Shown: positions 1 through 8,382 of the stretch, piece by piece
How the letters are laid out: each line of letters begins with the position of its first letter
Position numbering within the stretch: position 1 is the stretch's first letter
Origin: Isohypsibius dastychi
Lineage: Eukaryota; Tardigrada; Eutardigrada; Parachela; Isohypsibiidae
Direction of reading: 5' to 3'
DNA: 64,000 bases
NCBI GenBank assembly: GCA_034696485.1
Contig: JAQIWT010000004.1
Location: 1-64,000, forward strand
Program-made: the position numbers and the translations under genes
Notes under the pieces: generated by a model
What the model saw: the letters and a program-made list of their open reading frames with translations, nothing else
Told to the model about the DNA's origin: nothing
Databases searched by the model: none

Positions 1-534
1 GTACGACACCGGATCAACGATATTTAAACCACCTTCTCCGTACAAAGCAAATGCACGTTCTTTACGCATGTGCTTGCGCTCCGCCTCATGAAGAATCTCT
101 TCGTCATCTTCAATCCCTGTCTCAAGTACCTCGACTCTGAAAAAACTGAGATCACCTTTGAACATCGTCAGGAGCCGATGGCCAGTTGAAGTCATCAGCA
201 ATGATCCATTCCTCCGAGAATCGCCTGTCCAGACCGCCTCCAGATGACTTTGCATTCGTTTGGCAACACTCGCACAGCTTCCCACGTATTTATATAAGAT
301 GGGCAGACCAGGATCACGTATATCAACGAACTTCACCATGTAGACTGACGGATTGCGCTTGAAGACACCCAAATCATTGAGATCGTCGGCGAGATAACGC
401 AAGAAATATTGATAGACGACTGAGTGTCGCGTCCAGTGGTTGCTGTCCATGCAATAGACTTCGTCTGGATCCTGAAGAATATGCCTTGCATTCGCGCAGC
501 AGTACCGATAGTTTTCATGGTTGGCTCTGAGCAT
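1..534 (-). CDS. GIY-YIG nuclease-like protein, 3' end outside the window
   Basis: An open frame of 178 codons starts at the ATG at 534-532 (AAA-ATG context, in-frame TAG six codons upstream) and runs off the left edge without a stop, so the C-terminus is missing. Residues 65-98 read like a GIY-YIG core: an aromatic strand (VYMVKF), then YKYVGSC about 13 residues later, then the helix AKRMQSHL with the conserved Arg and His spacing. Near residues 147-171 an acidic helix (ILHEAERKH) followed by GLN matches the family's catalytic Glu and Asn region. Family members cut DNA in repair or homing; here only the fold is claimed. The first motif is VYM rather than GIY, so activity is uncertain. The N-terminal 60 residues are not recognised. 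It is divergent from hisG. Confidence 0.6.
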   Translation of the reverse strand, partial: MLRANHENYRYCCANARHILQDPDEVYCMDSNHWTRHSVVYQYFLRYLADDLNDLGVFKRNPSVYMVKFVDIRDPGLPILYKYVGSCASVAKRMQSHLEAVWTGDSRRNGSLLMTSTGHRLLTMFKGDLSFFRVEVLETGIEDDEEILHEAERKHMRKERAFALYGEGGLNIVDPVSY

Positions 535-924
535 TTTACCCAAGTGCTATTTTTCGTGAGGAGCAAGAGTTCCTTCCGGTGTCGTGTTCAAGCCGTTTAT
601 GTCCCCGAGGTACCAACTGTGGACATGGACAATCAGGGATATCATGACGTGGGAACACACGAAAAGAATTGTGTCCCATTTGATGGTTTATTGACATTGA
701 CGGTCGCGAGTAGATCATTCATGCATTATATATTTTGAAGCGAGGACTTGCGAACTTGAAATAATAATCGTAATACGAAAGCGCTCTCGTAATGGACTGG
801 TGGCAGAGCGAGGTCAGGCAAAATTCCGCAAGTCCAGTCGAGCTGAGCAACAACAACAACGGGAGGGGAAGATCATAACCGTGAATAATCAGAAACTCCG
901 TATCAAACTTAGCACGCCGCAAAA
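535..924. other. Divergent promoter region between the GIY-YIG gene and hisG
   Basis: No gene is supported in these 390 bp. The short frames present lack family resemblance. A CAA-rich run lies at about 848-860, in the probable hisG leader. No TATA box stands out. Confidence 0.5.
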
Positions 925-1908
925 ATGGCAAGTGACCAAGCTGCCAACAAGAGACAACGGGCGACGTCGATCGCAGAGGAGGACGACCTGCTTACGTTTG
1001 CCATCCCAAAGAAGGGCAGATTGTACGAGCAGTGCGTGGATCTCCTCAAGGGCACCGGGTTGAGCTACAAGAGGAATCCCAGACTAGACATTGCCTATGT
1101 CAACACCCCTAACCTCAAGCTCAAGCTCGTCTTCTTGCCCGCCGCCGATATTGCACGCTTTGTCGGCGATGGCAACGTCGACCTTGGCCTGACGGGTCAA
1201 GATATGGTCGCTGAAAGTGGCGCAATCGTGGATGAGTTATTGCAAACAGGGTTCGGCATTTGTCAGCTGGTTGTTCAAGCGCCCAAAATCAACAAAGTTG
1301 AGAATCCTAAGAATCTGTGCGGCAAGAGATTGGCAACGTCCTTCCCGCACCTCACCGAAAAGTTTTTTGACAAACTGTGCATTGAGCACAAGCTCCCAAA
1401 GCCATCGATAAAAACTATATCTGGCTCCGTTGAAGCGGCGTGCGCTCTTGGGCTCGCCGATGCGGTTGTAGACTTAGTAGAGACCGGAACAACAATGGAG
1501 GAGGCCGGTCTGGAGAAGATCGCAGTTGTTCTGCAAACTCAGGCAGTTCTAGTCGCCAATCCTAAATCTCACCACAAGGCCTTGATTGAAACCATTCGGA
1601 AACGCATTGAGGGCTACTTGTTGGCGAAGCAATTCAGTATGATGTGTGAGTTGCTCATCTTGATTGTACACGGCAATGATCCACTAACATTTTATGCAGA
1701 CTACAACATCGAGCGCAAAAATCTTTCCTCCGCTGAAAAGGTGACACCGGGGCAGAAAGCACCGACTATCTCGCCCCTTGAGGACCCTAACTGGGTTTCA
1801 GTGGGCGCAATGGTGCCAAACAAGGATGTGGCCGATATAATGGACAGGTTGCAGGATATTGGTGCGACTGATCTGTTCATCATTAGCATAGACAACTGCC
1901 GTAAATGA
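925..1908 (+). CDS. hisG: ATP phosphoribosyltransferase (histidine biosynthesis step 1)
   Basis: Condenses ATP with PRPP to give phosphoribosyl-ATP, the committed and histidine-inhibited step of histidine synthesis. The start is the ATG at 925 in AAAA-ATG. Visible motifs: GDGNVDLGLTGQDMV in the N-terminal lobe, the PRPP loop VDLVETGTTMEEAGL, and a C-terminal regulatory ACT-like domain ending in GATDLFIISIDNC, so this is the long (hexameric) form. A 54-nt intron with donor GTGAGT and acceptor TATGCAG lies at 1646-1699. Its length is a multiple of three and it has no stop, so the frame stays open through it. Removing it joins AGTATGATGT to ACTACAAC and gives the family-like SMMYYNIER; keeping it inserts 18 foreign residues. 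The mature protein is about 309 residues (exons 925-1645 and 1700-1908). It ends 70 bp from the convergent AspRS gene. Confidence 0.95.
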   Translation: MASDQAANKRQRATSIAEEDDLLTFAIPKKGRLYEQCVDLLKGTGLSYKRNPRLDIAYVNTPNLKLKLVFLPAADIARFVGDGNVDLGLTGQDMVAESGAIVDELLQTGFGICQLVVQAPKINKVENPKNLCGKRLATSFPHLTEKFFDKLCIEHKLPKPSIKTISGSVEAACALGLADAVVDLVETGTTMEEAGLEKIAVVLQTQAVLVANPKSHHKALIETIRKRIEGYLLAKQFSMMCELLILIVHGNDPLTFYADYNIERKNLSSAEKVTPGQKAPTISPLEDPNWVSVGAMVPNKDVADIMDRLQDIGATDLFIISIDNCRK

Positions 1909-1978
1909 GTGAGATGTACTCAGTTTTTGTAAATAATTGAATATTTTTGTTTTTAAAACAGCTACTCAAAGAATGATC

Positions 1979-3739
1979 TCAGACTGTCGTAAGTCCAAAT
2001 CGAGCGAGAATTGACTTTTCTTCTTTGGAATTAAGCGCACACGGACCGCCACTCAAAGGATCCGTACCCGTGGACGCCTTAGGAAATGCCAGCGTGTCAG
2101 ATATGGAGGGAGCATTGCATAGCATAGCAATAAATCGGTCGAATCCTAGTGCGAATCCTCCGTGAGGTGGAGCACCTAAGTTAAGAGCTTCAAGTAAGTG
2201 ACCGAATTTAACTTGGCACTCTGTCTCGTCCATACCAAGGGCATCGCGAAATACTCGCATTTGTAGATCGGCTGAGTGAATTCTGACGGATCCACCGCCG
2301 AGCTCCACTCCATCACAGACGAGATCGTAGTGCAAACCGCGCAGGCCTGAGAACAAATGCTGTCTTAGAGCTCTCTTCTGGGTCTCATTCGTTGCATCTC
2401 TTACATCTCGGAGAAGTTTGTCCAGTTTTGGTAAATCATCCGGATGAGGTGCAGTAAAGGGATGGTGGACCGACAAAACGTCACGACCATCCTCCTCGGC
2501 AGATTCGAAAAGGCCAAAATCTGTAATCCATAAAGGAGAATTTGGCTGCATCATGCCTTCGGGTAAGGGTACGCTCTTTTGTCGCATCCATTGCGCAATA
2601 ATTAATCTGGCACGGCCAAGACGTTTTACATCCAGTTCCTTTACACGGACAATCACGTCATCACCAACGTTTCGCAACTCATCAACCACCCGCTCTTGAA
2701 CAAGCTGACGTTTCAATTCATTTTTTTCTTTGTTGGATAAGGCGCCCCAAAGCAATGGAGCGGTAATCGAGCGATCCTCGTTATTTATTTTCATACCAAA
2801 CCGTAGATCTGGCTTATCCGAGCCATAGTCCCGCATCGCATCGTCTAGTTTCATCCGCGGAAAAGATACGTTGACAGCGGGGCTTCTAGGAACTATCGTT
2901 GGTTGAGCTGAATGAGCTGCGCTCCATCCTGCGACTACAACTCCCTCAATTATCCTCTCGATATCTTTGCTTTCCCGCAAAAACGACATTTCAAGATCCA
3001 ATTGCGTAAATTCTGGTTGCCTATCTGCACGTCCGCCCTCATCTCGGTAACATCTCGCAAATTGAAAATACCTATCGATGCCAGCGACCATTAACATTTG
3101 TTTATATTGCTGAGGCGACTGGACAAGAGCATAAAACTTGGCTTGGGTGTCTTTTTCAGTTTTCGCAACAGGCACCAAAAACTCACGCGCCCCCTCAGGT
3201 GTAGACTTGAACAACGTGGGCGTTTCCACTTCCAGAAATCCAACTTCATTTGACAGATAGTTTCTCATGGCTAATGCAGTCACTCCGCGAAGGCGAATGT
3301 TGTTTTGAAGGTAAGGTCTCAACCGAATATCTAAGTACCGATGTCTCAAGGAGGCATCACGCTGCTGAGGAGTTTGAATTTGAGATAAAGCTTTATTGTC
3401 AACACCAAGAGGTAAAGGATGTCGTGTGCTGTTCTCAAGTTTAACGGCTTCCGCGTTTATCTCAAATTCCTCAGCTTTTGACCCCTGCCTTTTTACGAGA
3501 GTGCCGGTCACTGTGACAACATCTTCAAGCCGTGCAGTAAAGTCTCCCTGATTTGCTAGTACAACCTGGATTGATCCAAACGCGTCTCTCAATCCCATGA
3601 ATGAAATCCCCTTCTGTTTGCGCATGAAACTTACCCACCCGGATAAAACCACACGATCGCCAACCTTGAACTTCGTGGTGAGCTCCTTTTGGGCGAGCGT
3701 TGCGGATCTGAAACCAAGCGATGCTGCTTTATGTGCCAT
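1979..3739 (-). CDS. DARS2: Aspartyl-tRNA synthetase, bacterial/mitochondrial type
   Basis: 586 residues from the ATG at 3739. Charges tRNA-Asp. It has the class II order: an N-terminal OB anticodon-binding domain (GDRVVLSGWVSFMRKQ), motif 1, then motif 2 FARCYRDEGGRADRQPEF followed by TQLDLEMSF, a bacterial-type GAD-like insertion (about 290-420), and motif 3 GGFALGFDRFIAML with the C-terminal substrate loop (SDTLAFPKASTGTDPL). The large insertion and these signatures mark the bacterial rather than cytosolic eukaryotic enzyme. The N-terminus (MAHKAASLGFRSATLAQK) is basic and poor in acids, consistent with an organelle-targeting peptide. No intron is needed. The location in mitochondria is inferred; it could also serve a plastid if one exists. 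Confidence 0.93.
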   Translation of the reverse strand: MAHKAASLGFRSATLAQKELTTKFKVGDRVVLSGWVSFMRKQKGISFMGLRDAFGSIQVVLANQGDFTARLEDVVTVTGTLVKRQGSKAEEFEINAEAVKLENSTRHPLPLGVDNKALSQIQTPQQRDASLRHRYLDIRLRPYLQNNIRLRGVTALAMRNYLSNEVGFLEVETPTLFKSTPEGAREFLVPVAKTEKDTQAKFYALVQSPQQYKQMLMVAGIDRYFQFARCYRDEGGRADRQPEFTQLDLEMSFLRESKDIERIIEGVVVAGWSAAHSAQPTIVPRSPAVNVSFPRMKLDDAMRDYGSDKPDLRFGMKINNEDRSITAPLLWGALSNKEKNELKRQLVQERVVDELRNVGDDVIVRVKELDVKRLGRARLIIAQWMRQKSVPLPEGMMQPNSPLWITDFGLFESAEEDGRDVLSVHHPFTAPHPDDLPKLDKLLRDVRDATNETQKRALRQHLFSGLRGLHYDLVCDGVELGGGSVRIHSADLQMRVFRDALGMDETECQVKFGHLLEALNLGAPPHGGFALGFDRFIAMLCNAPSISDTLAFPKASTGTDPLSGGPCALNSKEEKSILARFGLTTV

Positions 3740-4540
3740 TTTGCCTGCTCATTCAATTCGTCTATACCTGCAAATTTACCTTTTATAAAAAAAAGTGTCG
3801 CGAACTTGAACGTCAACAGGTTTCCAAGGTACTTGGCACTGCCGGCTGTTTTGAAGAAACTTAGCGTCTCTCTGACCCGCCTATGCCCACCTTTTCTGAA
3901 ACCAGGATATTTCAGCGCATCGTTGTTTCACTATACATAGTCGATTAAGTGAGCTGAGTCTTGATTTATCCCTCTTGACTTGAATGACTGCTGTGGGCCT
4001 CAGGATGAGTTCTGACTTCTGATGTAATTTTACACGATCGTTATTCGTAGTAATTTACGAAGGACGTATACATTGTAGAAGTAAACTGTAACTGCGCGGC
4101 GAATACAGAGAGCCGTTGTTGTTGCTGCCTTGGTCCTTTGGTTTTTTGTTCCTCGTCGGGCGATGACAAGGTCTGCACTCTTGCAAATGCATACATAAAA
4201 ATCAATATAATTTTGTGAAATCGATGATTCATTTCCAATCCACTAGTCTGTTGACGTGTCTGTATTGGAACGGTCGTTCTGGGAGGTTTCAGTGGACCTT
4301 GCGGGGGAATAGTCACCAAAGGCCACCCTCTCGGAAAACTTGCCTATTAGACCAAGCCCACGACTTCCCTTGGATATTATATTCAAGTTTGATTTGACCG
4401 CAAGCATTCCGTACAGCCTGGTTGAACCAAGAGTGGGCATTGAGCTGGTCACGTTCAAGTCGTGTGACGCTGGAAAAATAGAATCGGTGCTGAAGTTCTT
4501 TGCCGCGTTCAGTAGAGGCCGCTCTTGATGTGCCGTGAAA
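3740..4540. other. Divergent promoter region, AspRS / WW-RhoGAP
   Basis: No supported gene. Two overlapping minus frames of about 110 codons at 4243-4648 run into the WW coding region in antisense and show no domain, so they are treated as chance. No clear repeats. Confidence 0.45.
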
Positions 4541-5785
4541 ATGACGGAGCGTTGGGAGAAGGTAAAGGATGACAATGGCGAGGTGTATTGGTGGAGTATT
4601 GAGACAAACGAAACAAGATGGGACGAACCTCCGGGTTTTGCGGCTCAAGAAGCAGCTGCCTCAATTGGGACAGCAAAGCACATGCCACCGCCACCTCCTA
4701 AAAGGGCACCTGCACCTCATCCGCCTTCTGCGTCGCCCGGAGCTGCAGGTAGACATCTTGGAGGGATGGTTGCGGCGGGTTCTACGATGGTAAAGTCGAA
4801 CAGTATGCGTCTTCGAAACATGATGAAAAAGGATGAGCCCAAGAAGGAAGAACCCAGAAAAGAGGCTCCCGCGGTACCTTCCATCGCTAACGGTTCAGAG
4901 GAGAAGTGGGATACTCGAATGCGGAAAAAGTCTTTCCAGGCCGCGTATCAAGCTGTCCAAGTGGTCAAGAATAACCTTCCTGGTGCTACGCCTGCCCTTG
5001 ATTCCTCTACTCTGGATGGTCACATCCAGCTCCAAGCTCGAGAAACGAACAGAGATGTTAAGGACGTGATTCGCGGGGTTGAAATCTCAAAACCGTTCGA
5101 TGTTAAAAAGGAGCTTGAAGTTAGCTTTGATGCGGAGAATATCCGATTCACTGGGCTTCCTGCTGGATGGGCCGAAGAAGCCCACAAACAATTCGGCGTC
5201 CCTTTGCATAGTTGCCCTAGAACTACTGTAGATGGGTACAGCGACCGCATTCCCATGATTTTGGTCAAGCTTAAGGCCCGCTTTGCGGAACTAGGGGGCA
5301 TGGAGGCTGATGGCATCTTTCGGCTTGCGCCTGACGGACAGGATGTTGCCGATGCGAAATTATCCATCAATACCGGACAGGCTTTGAAATCACTGGAAAA
5401 GACAAAGGACCCCCATGTGGTGGCGAACTTGATAAAACAATTTTTTAGGGAGTTGAAACCGAAGGTTCTGAATGTGCTCACGAAGGAGGATATCACGGAT
5501 ATGTCTGGGCTGAAGGACATCGATGAGGTTGGTAGAAGGCTTCAAAATCTGCCTGATCCGCAGAGGTCAGCCTTTTTCTGGTTACTTGATTTGCTTTGTG
5601 AGGTCTCTGATCACCAGGATGTCAATAGGATGACGGCCACGAATTTGGCCATCGTACTATCGCCAAACCTTTTTGATGCCGGACCCAACGTGGATCCATA
5701 CGCAGAGCTTCTGCTCAGTCAGCGCGTTGCAGCTTTTACAACTAAGGCATTAAATTGGCGTATGGCCAACCGAAAGGCGGCCTGA
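4541..5785 (+). CDS. WW-CRIB-RhoGAP protein
   Basis: 414 residues from the ATG at 4541 (GAAA-ATG). Three modules can be seen. A WW domain at 4-34 (WEKV...YWWSIET...TRWDEPP) binds proline-rich ligands. At about 182-211 lies a CRIB/PBD-like stretch (ISKPFD...VSFDAENIRFTGLPAGW). It keeps the Ile-Ser-x-Pro, Phe-Asp and Gly-Leu-Pro-x-x-Trp landmarks but lacks the two central His. A RhoGAP domain at about 218-408 has the arginine finger in GIFRLAPDG (R261), the LIKQFFRELKP helix and the NLAIVLSPNLF motif. The protein should switch off Rho/Rac/Cdc42-type GTPases. CRIB plus RhoGAP is the layout of plant RopGAPs; the added WW domain is unusual. A proline and lysine-rich linker lies at 48-110. Confidence 0.9.
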   Translation: MTERWEKVKDDNGEVYWWSIETNETRWDEPPGFAAQEAAASIGTAKHMPPPPPKRAPAPHPPSASPGAAGRHLGGMVAAGSTMVKSNSMRLRNMMKKDEPKKEEPRKEAPAVPSIANGSEEKWDTRMRKKSFQAAYQAVQVVKNNLPGATPALDSSTLDGHIQLQARETNRDVKDVIRGVEISKPFDVKKELEVSFDAENIRFTGLPAGWAEEAHKQFGVPLHSCPRTTVDGYSDRIPMILVKLKARFAELGGMEADGIFRLAPDGQDVADAKLSINTGQALKSLEKTKDPHVVANLIKQFFRELKPKVLNVLTKEDITDMSGLKDIDEVGRRLQNLPDPQRSAFFWLLDLLCEVSDHQDVNRMTATNLAIVLSPNLFDAGPNVDPYAELLLSQRVAAFTTKALNWRMANRKAA

Positions 5786-6128
5786 GGCAATGCGTACTCG
5801 ATGTAATGATACGGTGCTAGTACTACTAGATGATAGCGAGATGTAATAAGATGGAAGATTGCAAAGTGAATACACTGATAACCTATTGTAGACAATATCT
5901 CTCTTCCTATCATCCTCAAAACACCTCGATTGCAGATTCTCCTTAACCTTGAGGGGGAATATACGGGATAGAGGTACCTTTCGAGGTAAAGATCATATGG
6001 TCGTAATGTTTTTATAGTGATGTCGTTGGTCGTTGTCGACTTGCGATGATTTTTAAAATGTATACTTGCGGTCAAAGTCGTGAAAGGTCACAAATCCGCA
6101 ACACATTGTCTCTTATTATTCCTGGCTT
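5786..6128. other. Intergenic region between co-directional genes
   Basis: 343 bp of moderately AT-rich sequence, holding the 3' UTR of the RhoGAP gene and the promoter of the next gene. No feature recognised. Confidence 0.45.
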
Positions 6129-7619
6129 ATGATATGTTTTCATTTTCGAATGCAGCTTGAGAAGCTTAATCTACTTCTTCGACTGGCGCACGGTGGTGAA
6201 CTTGAGAGCACGTTGAGCGCAACTGAGACTGTCAAACTGCAACGTGGGATAGAGGGAAGAGGTAAAGGTATCGACACAGGAAGGATGGCTCATTTTAGAA
6301 GTCCTCTTACTGGTGAGCAATATGGCTGGTTAGATAGGATCTATCCGAGCAGGTTGTTTGTAGGCTGCATCGCACTTGGCACGTTGACGATTTGTGTCGT
6401 TCTAAGCGTAACGAGGCTGGAACAAGAGGTCACCCTAGTTGTCTCGAGTGAGCTTGGTAATTTTGTCCAGATTGAAAACGACATTCTTTGCGCCGTTAGC
6501 CGTGCAGCTATTGAAGCTCCACGTCATTTGCTAGGTGCTCACGGATATTTACTCGAAGATGACGGCTGGGGCCAAACCTGCAATAAACTTCAGTTGATTG
6601 CAGGATCAAGTTACAAAGTCAAGGAGGATTCCTCTCGTGCAAGGCGAAACCTTTTTCTCACCCGCCATACATCAGAAGTGGTCCCTTTCTTGGATATCCG
6701 AGCTTTAGCTGCTGATTTGACCATTTACCTAAATTGTACGACCTCCTCAAGTGTTGTTGCGAATGGCACAAGAAAGCCCGACCGAGTTAATTGCGCAGCT
6801 CTTGTACACAAGGGAGTTTGGTATTCAGTGCCTTCTAATTCAACATTTCTTGTCCATAAAGTGCTTGATCCTTCGGATATATTCTGGACATTCGGACCAA
6901 GTCGGCTGGGACTCATGCAGGAGCTTCGCCAAGATATCCGACCGCATCCCGTGATCATGCGCAGGGCTCGAGGCTCACTTGCGCGTTTATCTGATCTCAA
7001 GACGGTGGGCATCCATCGCAGAACCATGGATGATCTTTGCTATGCTTGGTTAGGAGAGCCTCAGGAGTACGACTGCTACCCTGACATCTCATTTTGGCTT
7101 CCAGACGCAATGAAGATATCCCAGCTTTTGACCGATAAGGACAAAAAGCCCATTCGTCGAACCTATAAGGAGTGGCAGACACTCGAATCCAACCATCCGT
7201 TTCTAATGGCTTGCAATTACACTTTCACTGCTCGCCAAGCAAAGGAAATTTTGGGCACGGATTGTCCATCTACATTCACGGCCTTGATGGCTACAGATGG
7301 TCAAGACAAATTAGGAGATACCGCTCTGGAATCGTCGAAGACCTTCTCGAGCATCGTACGCATTGATCCAGGTGCAGTGAAGGAAGTAGAAGCTTGCGTA
7401 GGGCATGGAAGCTCGCAGGGATCTGCCAGCATTCTCCTGGACATGGCCGTTCTCTCATTGAGCGACATACACGTTGGAAATCCTTTGTCTTCATGTGATA
7501 TCATTGTCGCCCATTGGAGGATTGGGCTTCGAAATGATTTGCAATCTCTTGTCAACTCATCATATCCCACCGCCTGTTATAATGGCTTCTATCTGGATGC
7601 TCTTGCGAAACCCACATAG
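6129..7619 (+). CDS. Type II membrane protein, fucosyltransferase-like GT-B candidate
   Basis: 496 residues from the ATG at 6129; internal Met at residues 8 and 53 are alternatives. A basic/polar N-terminus is followed by one hydrophobic segment (about residues 76-92, RLFVGCIALGTLTICVVL) and a large C-terminal domain with several N-x-S/T sites, the layout of Golgi glycosyltransferases. The C-terminal third carries three landmarks in the order seen in O-fucosyltransferase/FUT families: VGIHRRTMDD (the H-x-R strand), TALMATDGQDK, and LLDMAVLSLSDIHVGN followed by PLSSCDIIVAHWR, which resembles the donor-binding region. Substrate cannot be told. The resemblance is judged by eye on short motifs, so the class is moderately sure and the acceptor unknown. 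Confidence 0.55.
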   Translation: MICFHFRMQLEKLNLLLRLAHGGELESTLSATETVKLQRGIEGRGKGIDTGRMAHFRSPLTGEQYGWLDRIYPSRLFVGCIALGTLTICVVLSVTRLEQEVTLVVSSELGNFVQIENDILCAVSRAAIEAPRHLLGAHGYLLEDDGWGQTCNKLQLIAGSSYKVKEDSSRARRNLFLTRHTSEVVPFLDIRALAADLTIYLNCTTSSSVVANGTRKPDRVNCAALVHKGVWYSVPSNSTFLVHKVLDPSDIFWTFGPSRLGLMQELRQDIRPHPVIMRRARGSLARLSDLKTVGIHRRTMDDLCYAWLGEPQEYDCYPDISFWLPDAMKISQLLTDKDKKPIRRTYKEWQTLESNHPFLMACNYTFTARQAKEILGTDCPSTFTALMATDGQDKLGDTALESSKTFSSIVRIDPGAVKEVEACVGHGSSQGSASILLDMAVLSLSDIHVGNPLSSCDIIVAHWRIGLRNDLQSLVNSSYPTACYNGFYLDALAKPT

Positions 7620-8382
7620 GTAACTTTATCCACTTGGTATTTGCCCATTTCGCCAGCACTATCATGCTGTTAGTATGTGTATCATTATTGACTGAAAATG
7701 AAAAATAATTGTATATTCTGACCCCTGAACTAATATCATTCCTATTTCTTGCATTCTTGTCTCATCATTTCCTTCACCAATAAAACAGAATACAGTTTTC
7801 CACTTGCCTCTGTAGTCTGTTTGGACGATGAGAGGGAACCATCCGATATCAGGTCTACGATTGGCCCAGGTGCGGGTCATCGATGCAGAGCAGACAGATC
7901 GATCTTCCCTTCCCCCGTCCCTAATAATAATAGGGCGTTGTGTTTTTTTCAAGGTATAATAATTATCACTTTCTTTCTTGCTTCACACGCCACGTAAATT
8001 GGAGAAGAAGATTCTGGTTTGGTTTTCATCCATTACGCTCATGAACCCTCGAGTCTCGTCTCGCTCTGGTGTCGGAAGGGACGTCTCTCTCAGCACCCCC
8101 CCGGAGTGGATTCACCACACTGTACACAAGACGCGTTTGGATTCTTTGTCGTCCAGGTTCAACGCTTTGAGGAGCCCATCGACGTGTGGCGGTCCATGTC
8201 AGGATTGAGGCGTTGGTGTATTGAAACTATTAACTTTATCAGCTATACTCGGCTCTGCCAACGTTCTAGCGGGCCCACAGGTGGGCCTGTTCCGAGGAGC
8301 CCTTTGGATTTTTTTGGAATACCCGATATCCCTCTTATGAAAGACGCTTATTGGGATAAGGGGAGTTTTAGGAGGGGTCACG
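7620..8382. other. Intergenic region upstream of the sorting nexin gene
   Basis: A 149-codon frame at 8019-8468 overlaps the sorting nexin start in another frame and shows no domain, so it is taken as part of the leader. No other feature found. Confidence 0.4.
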
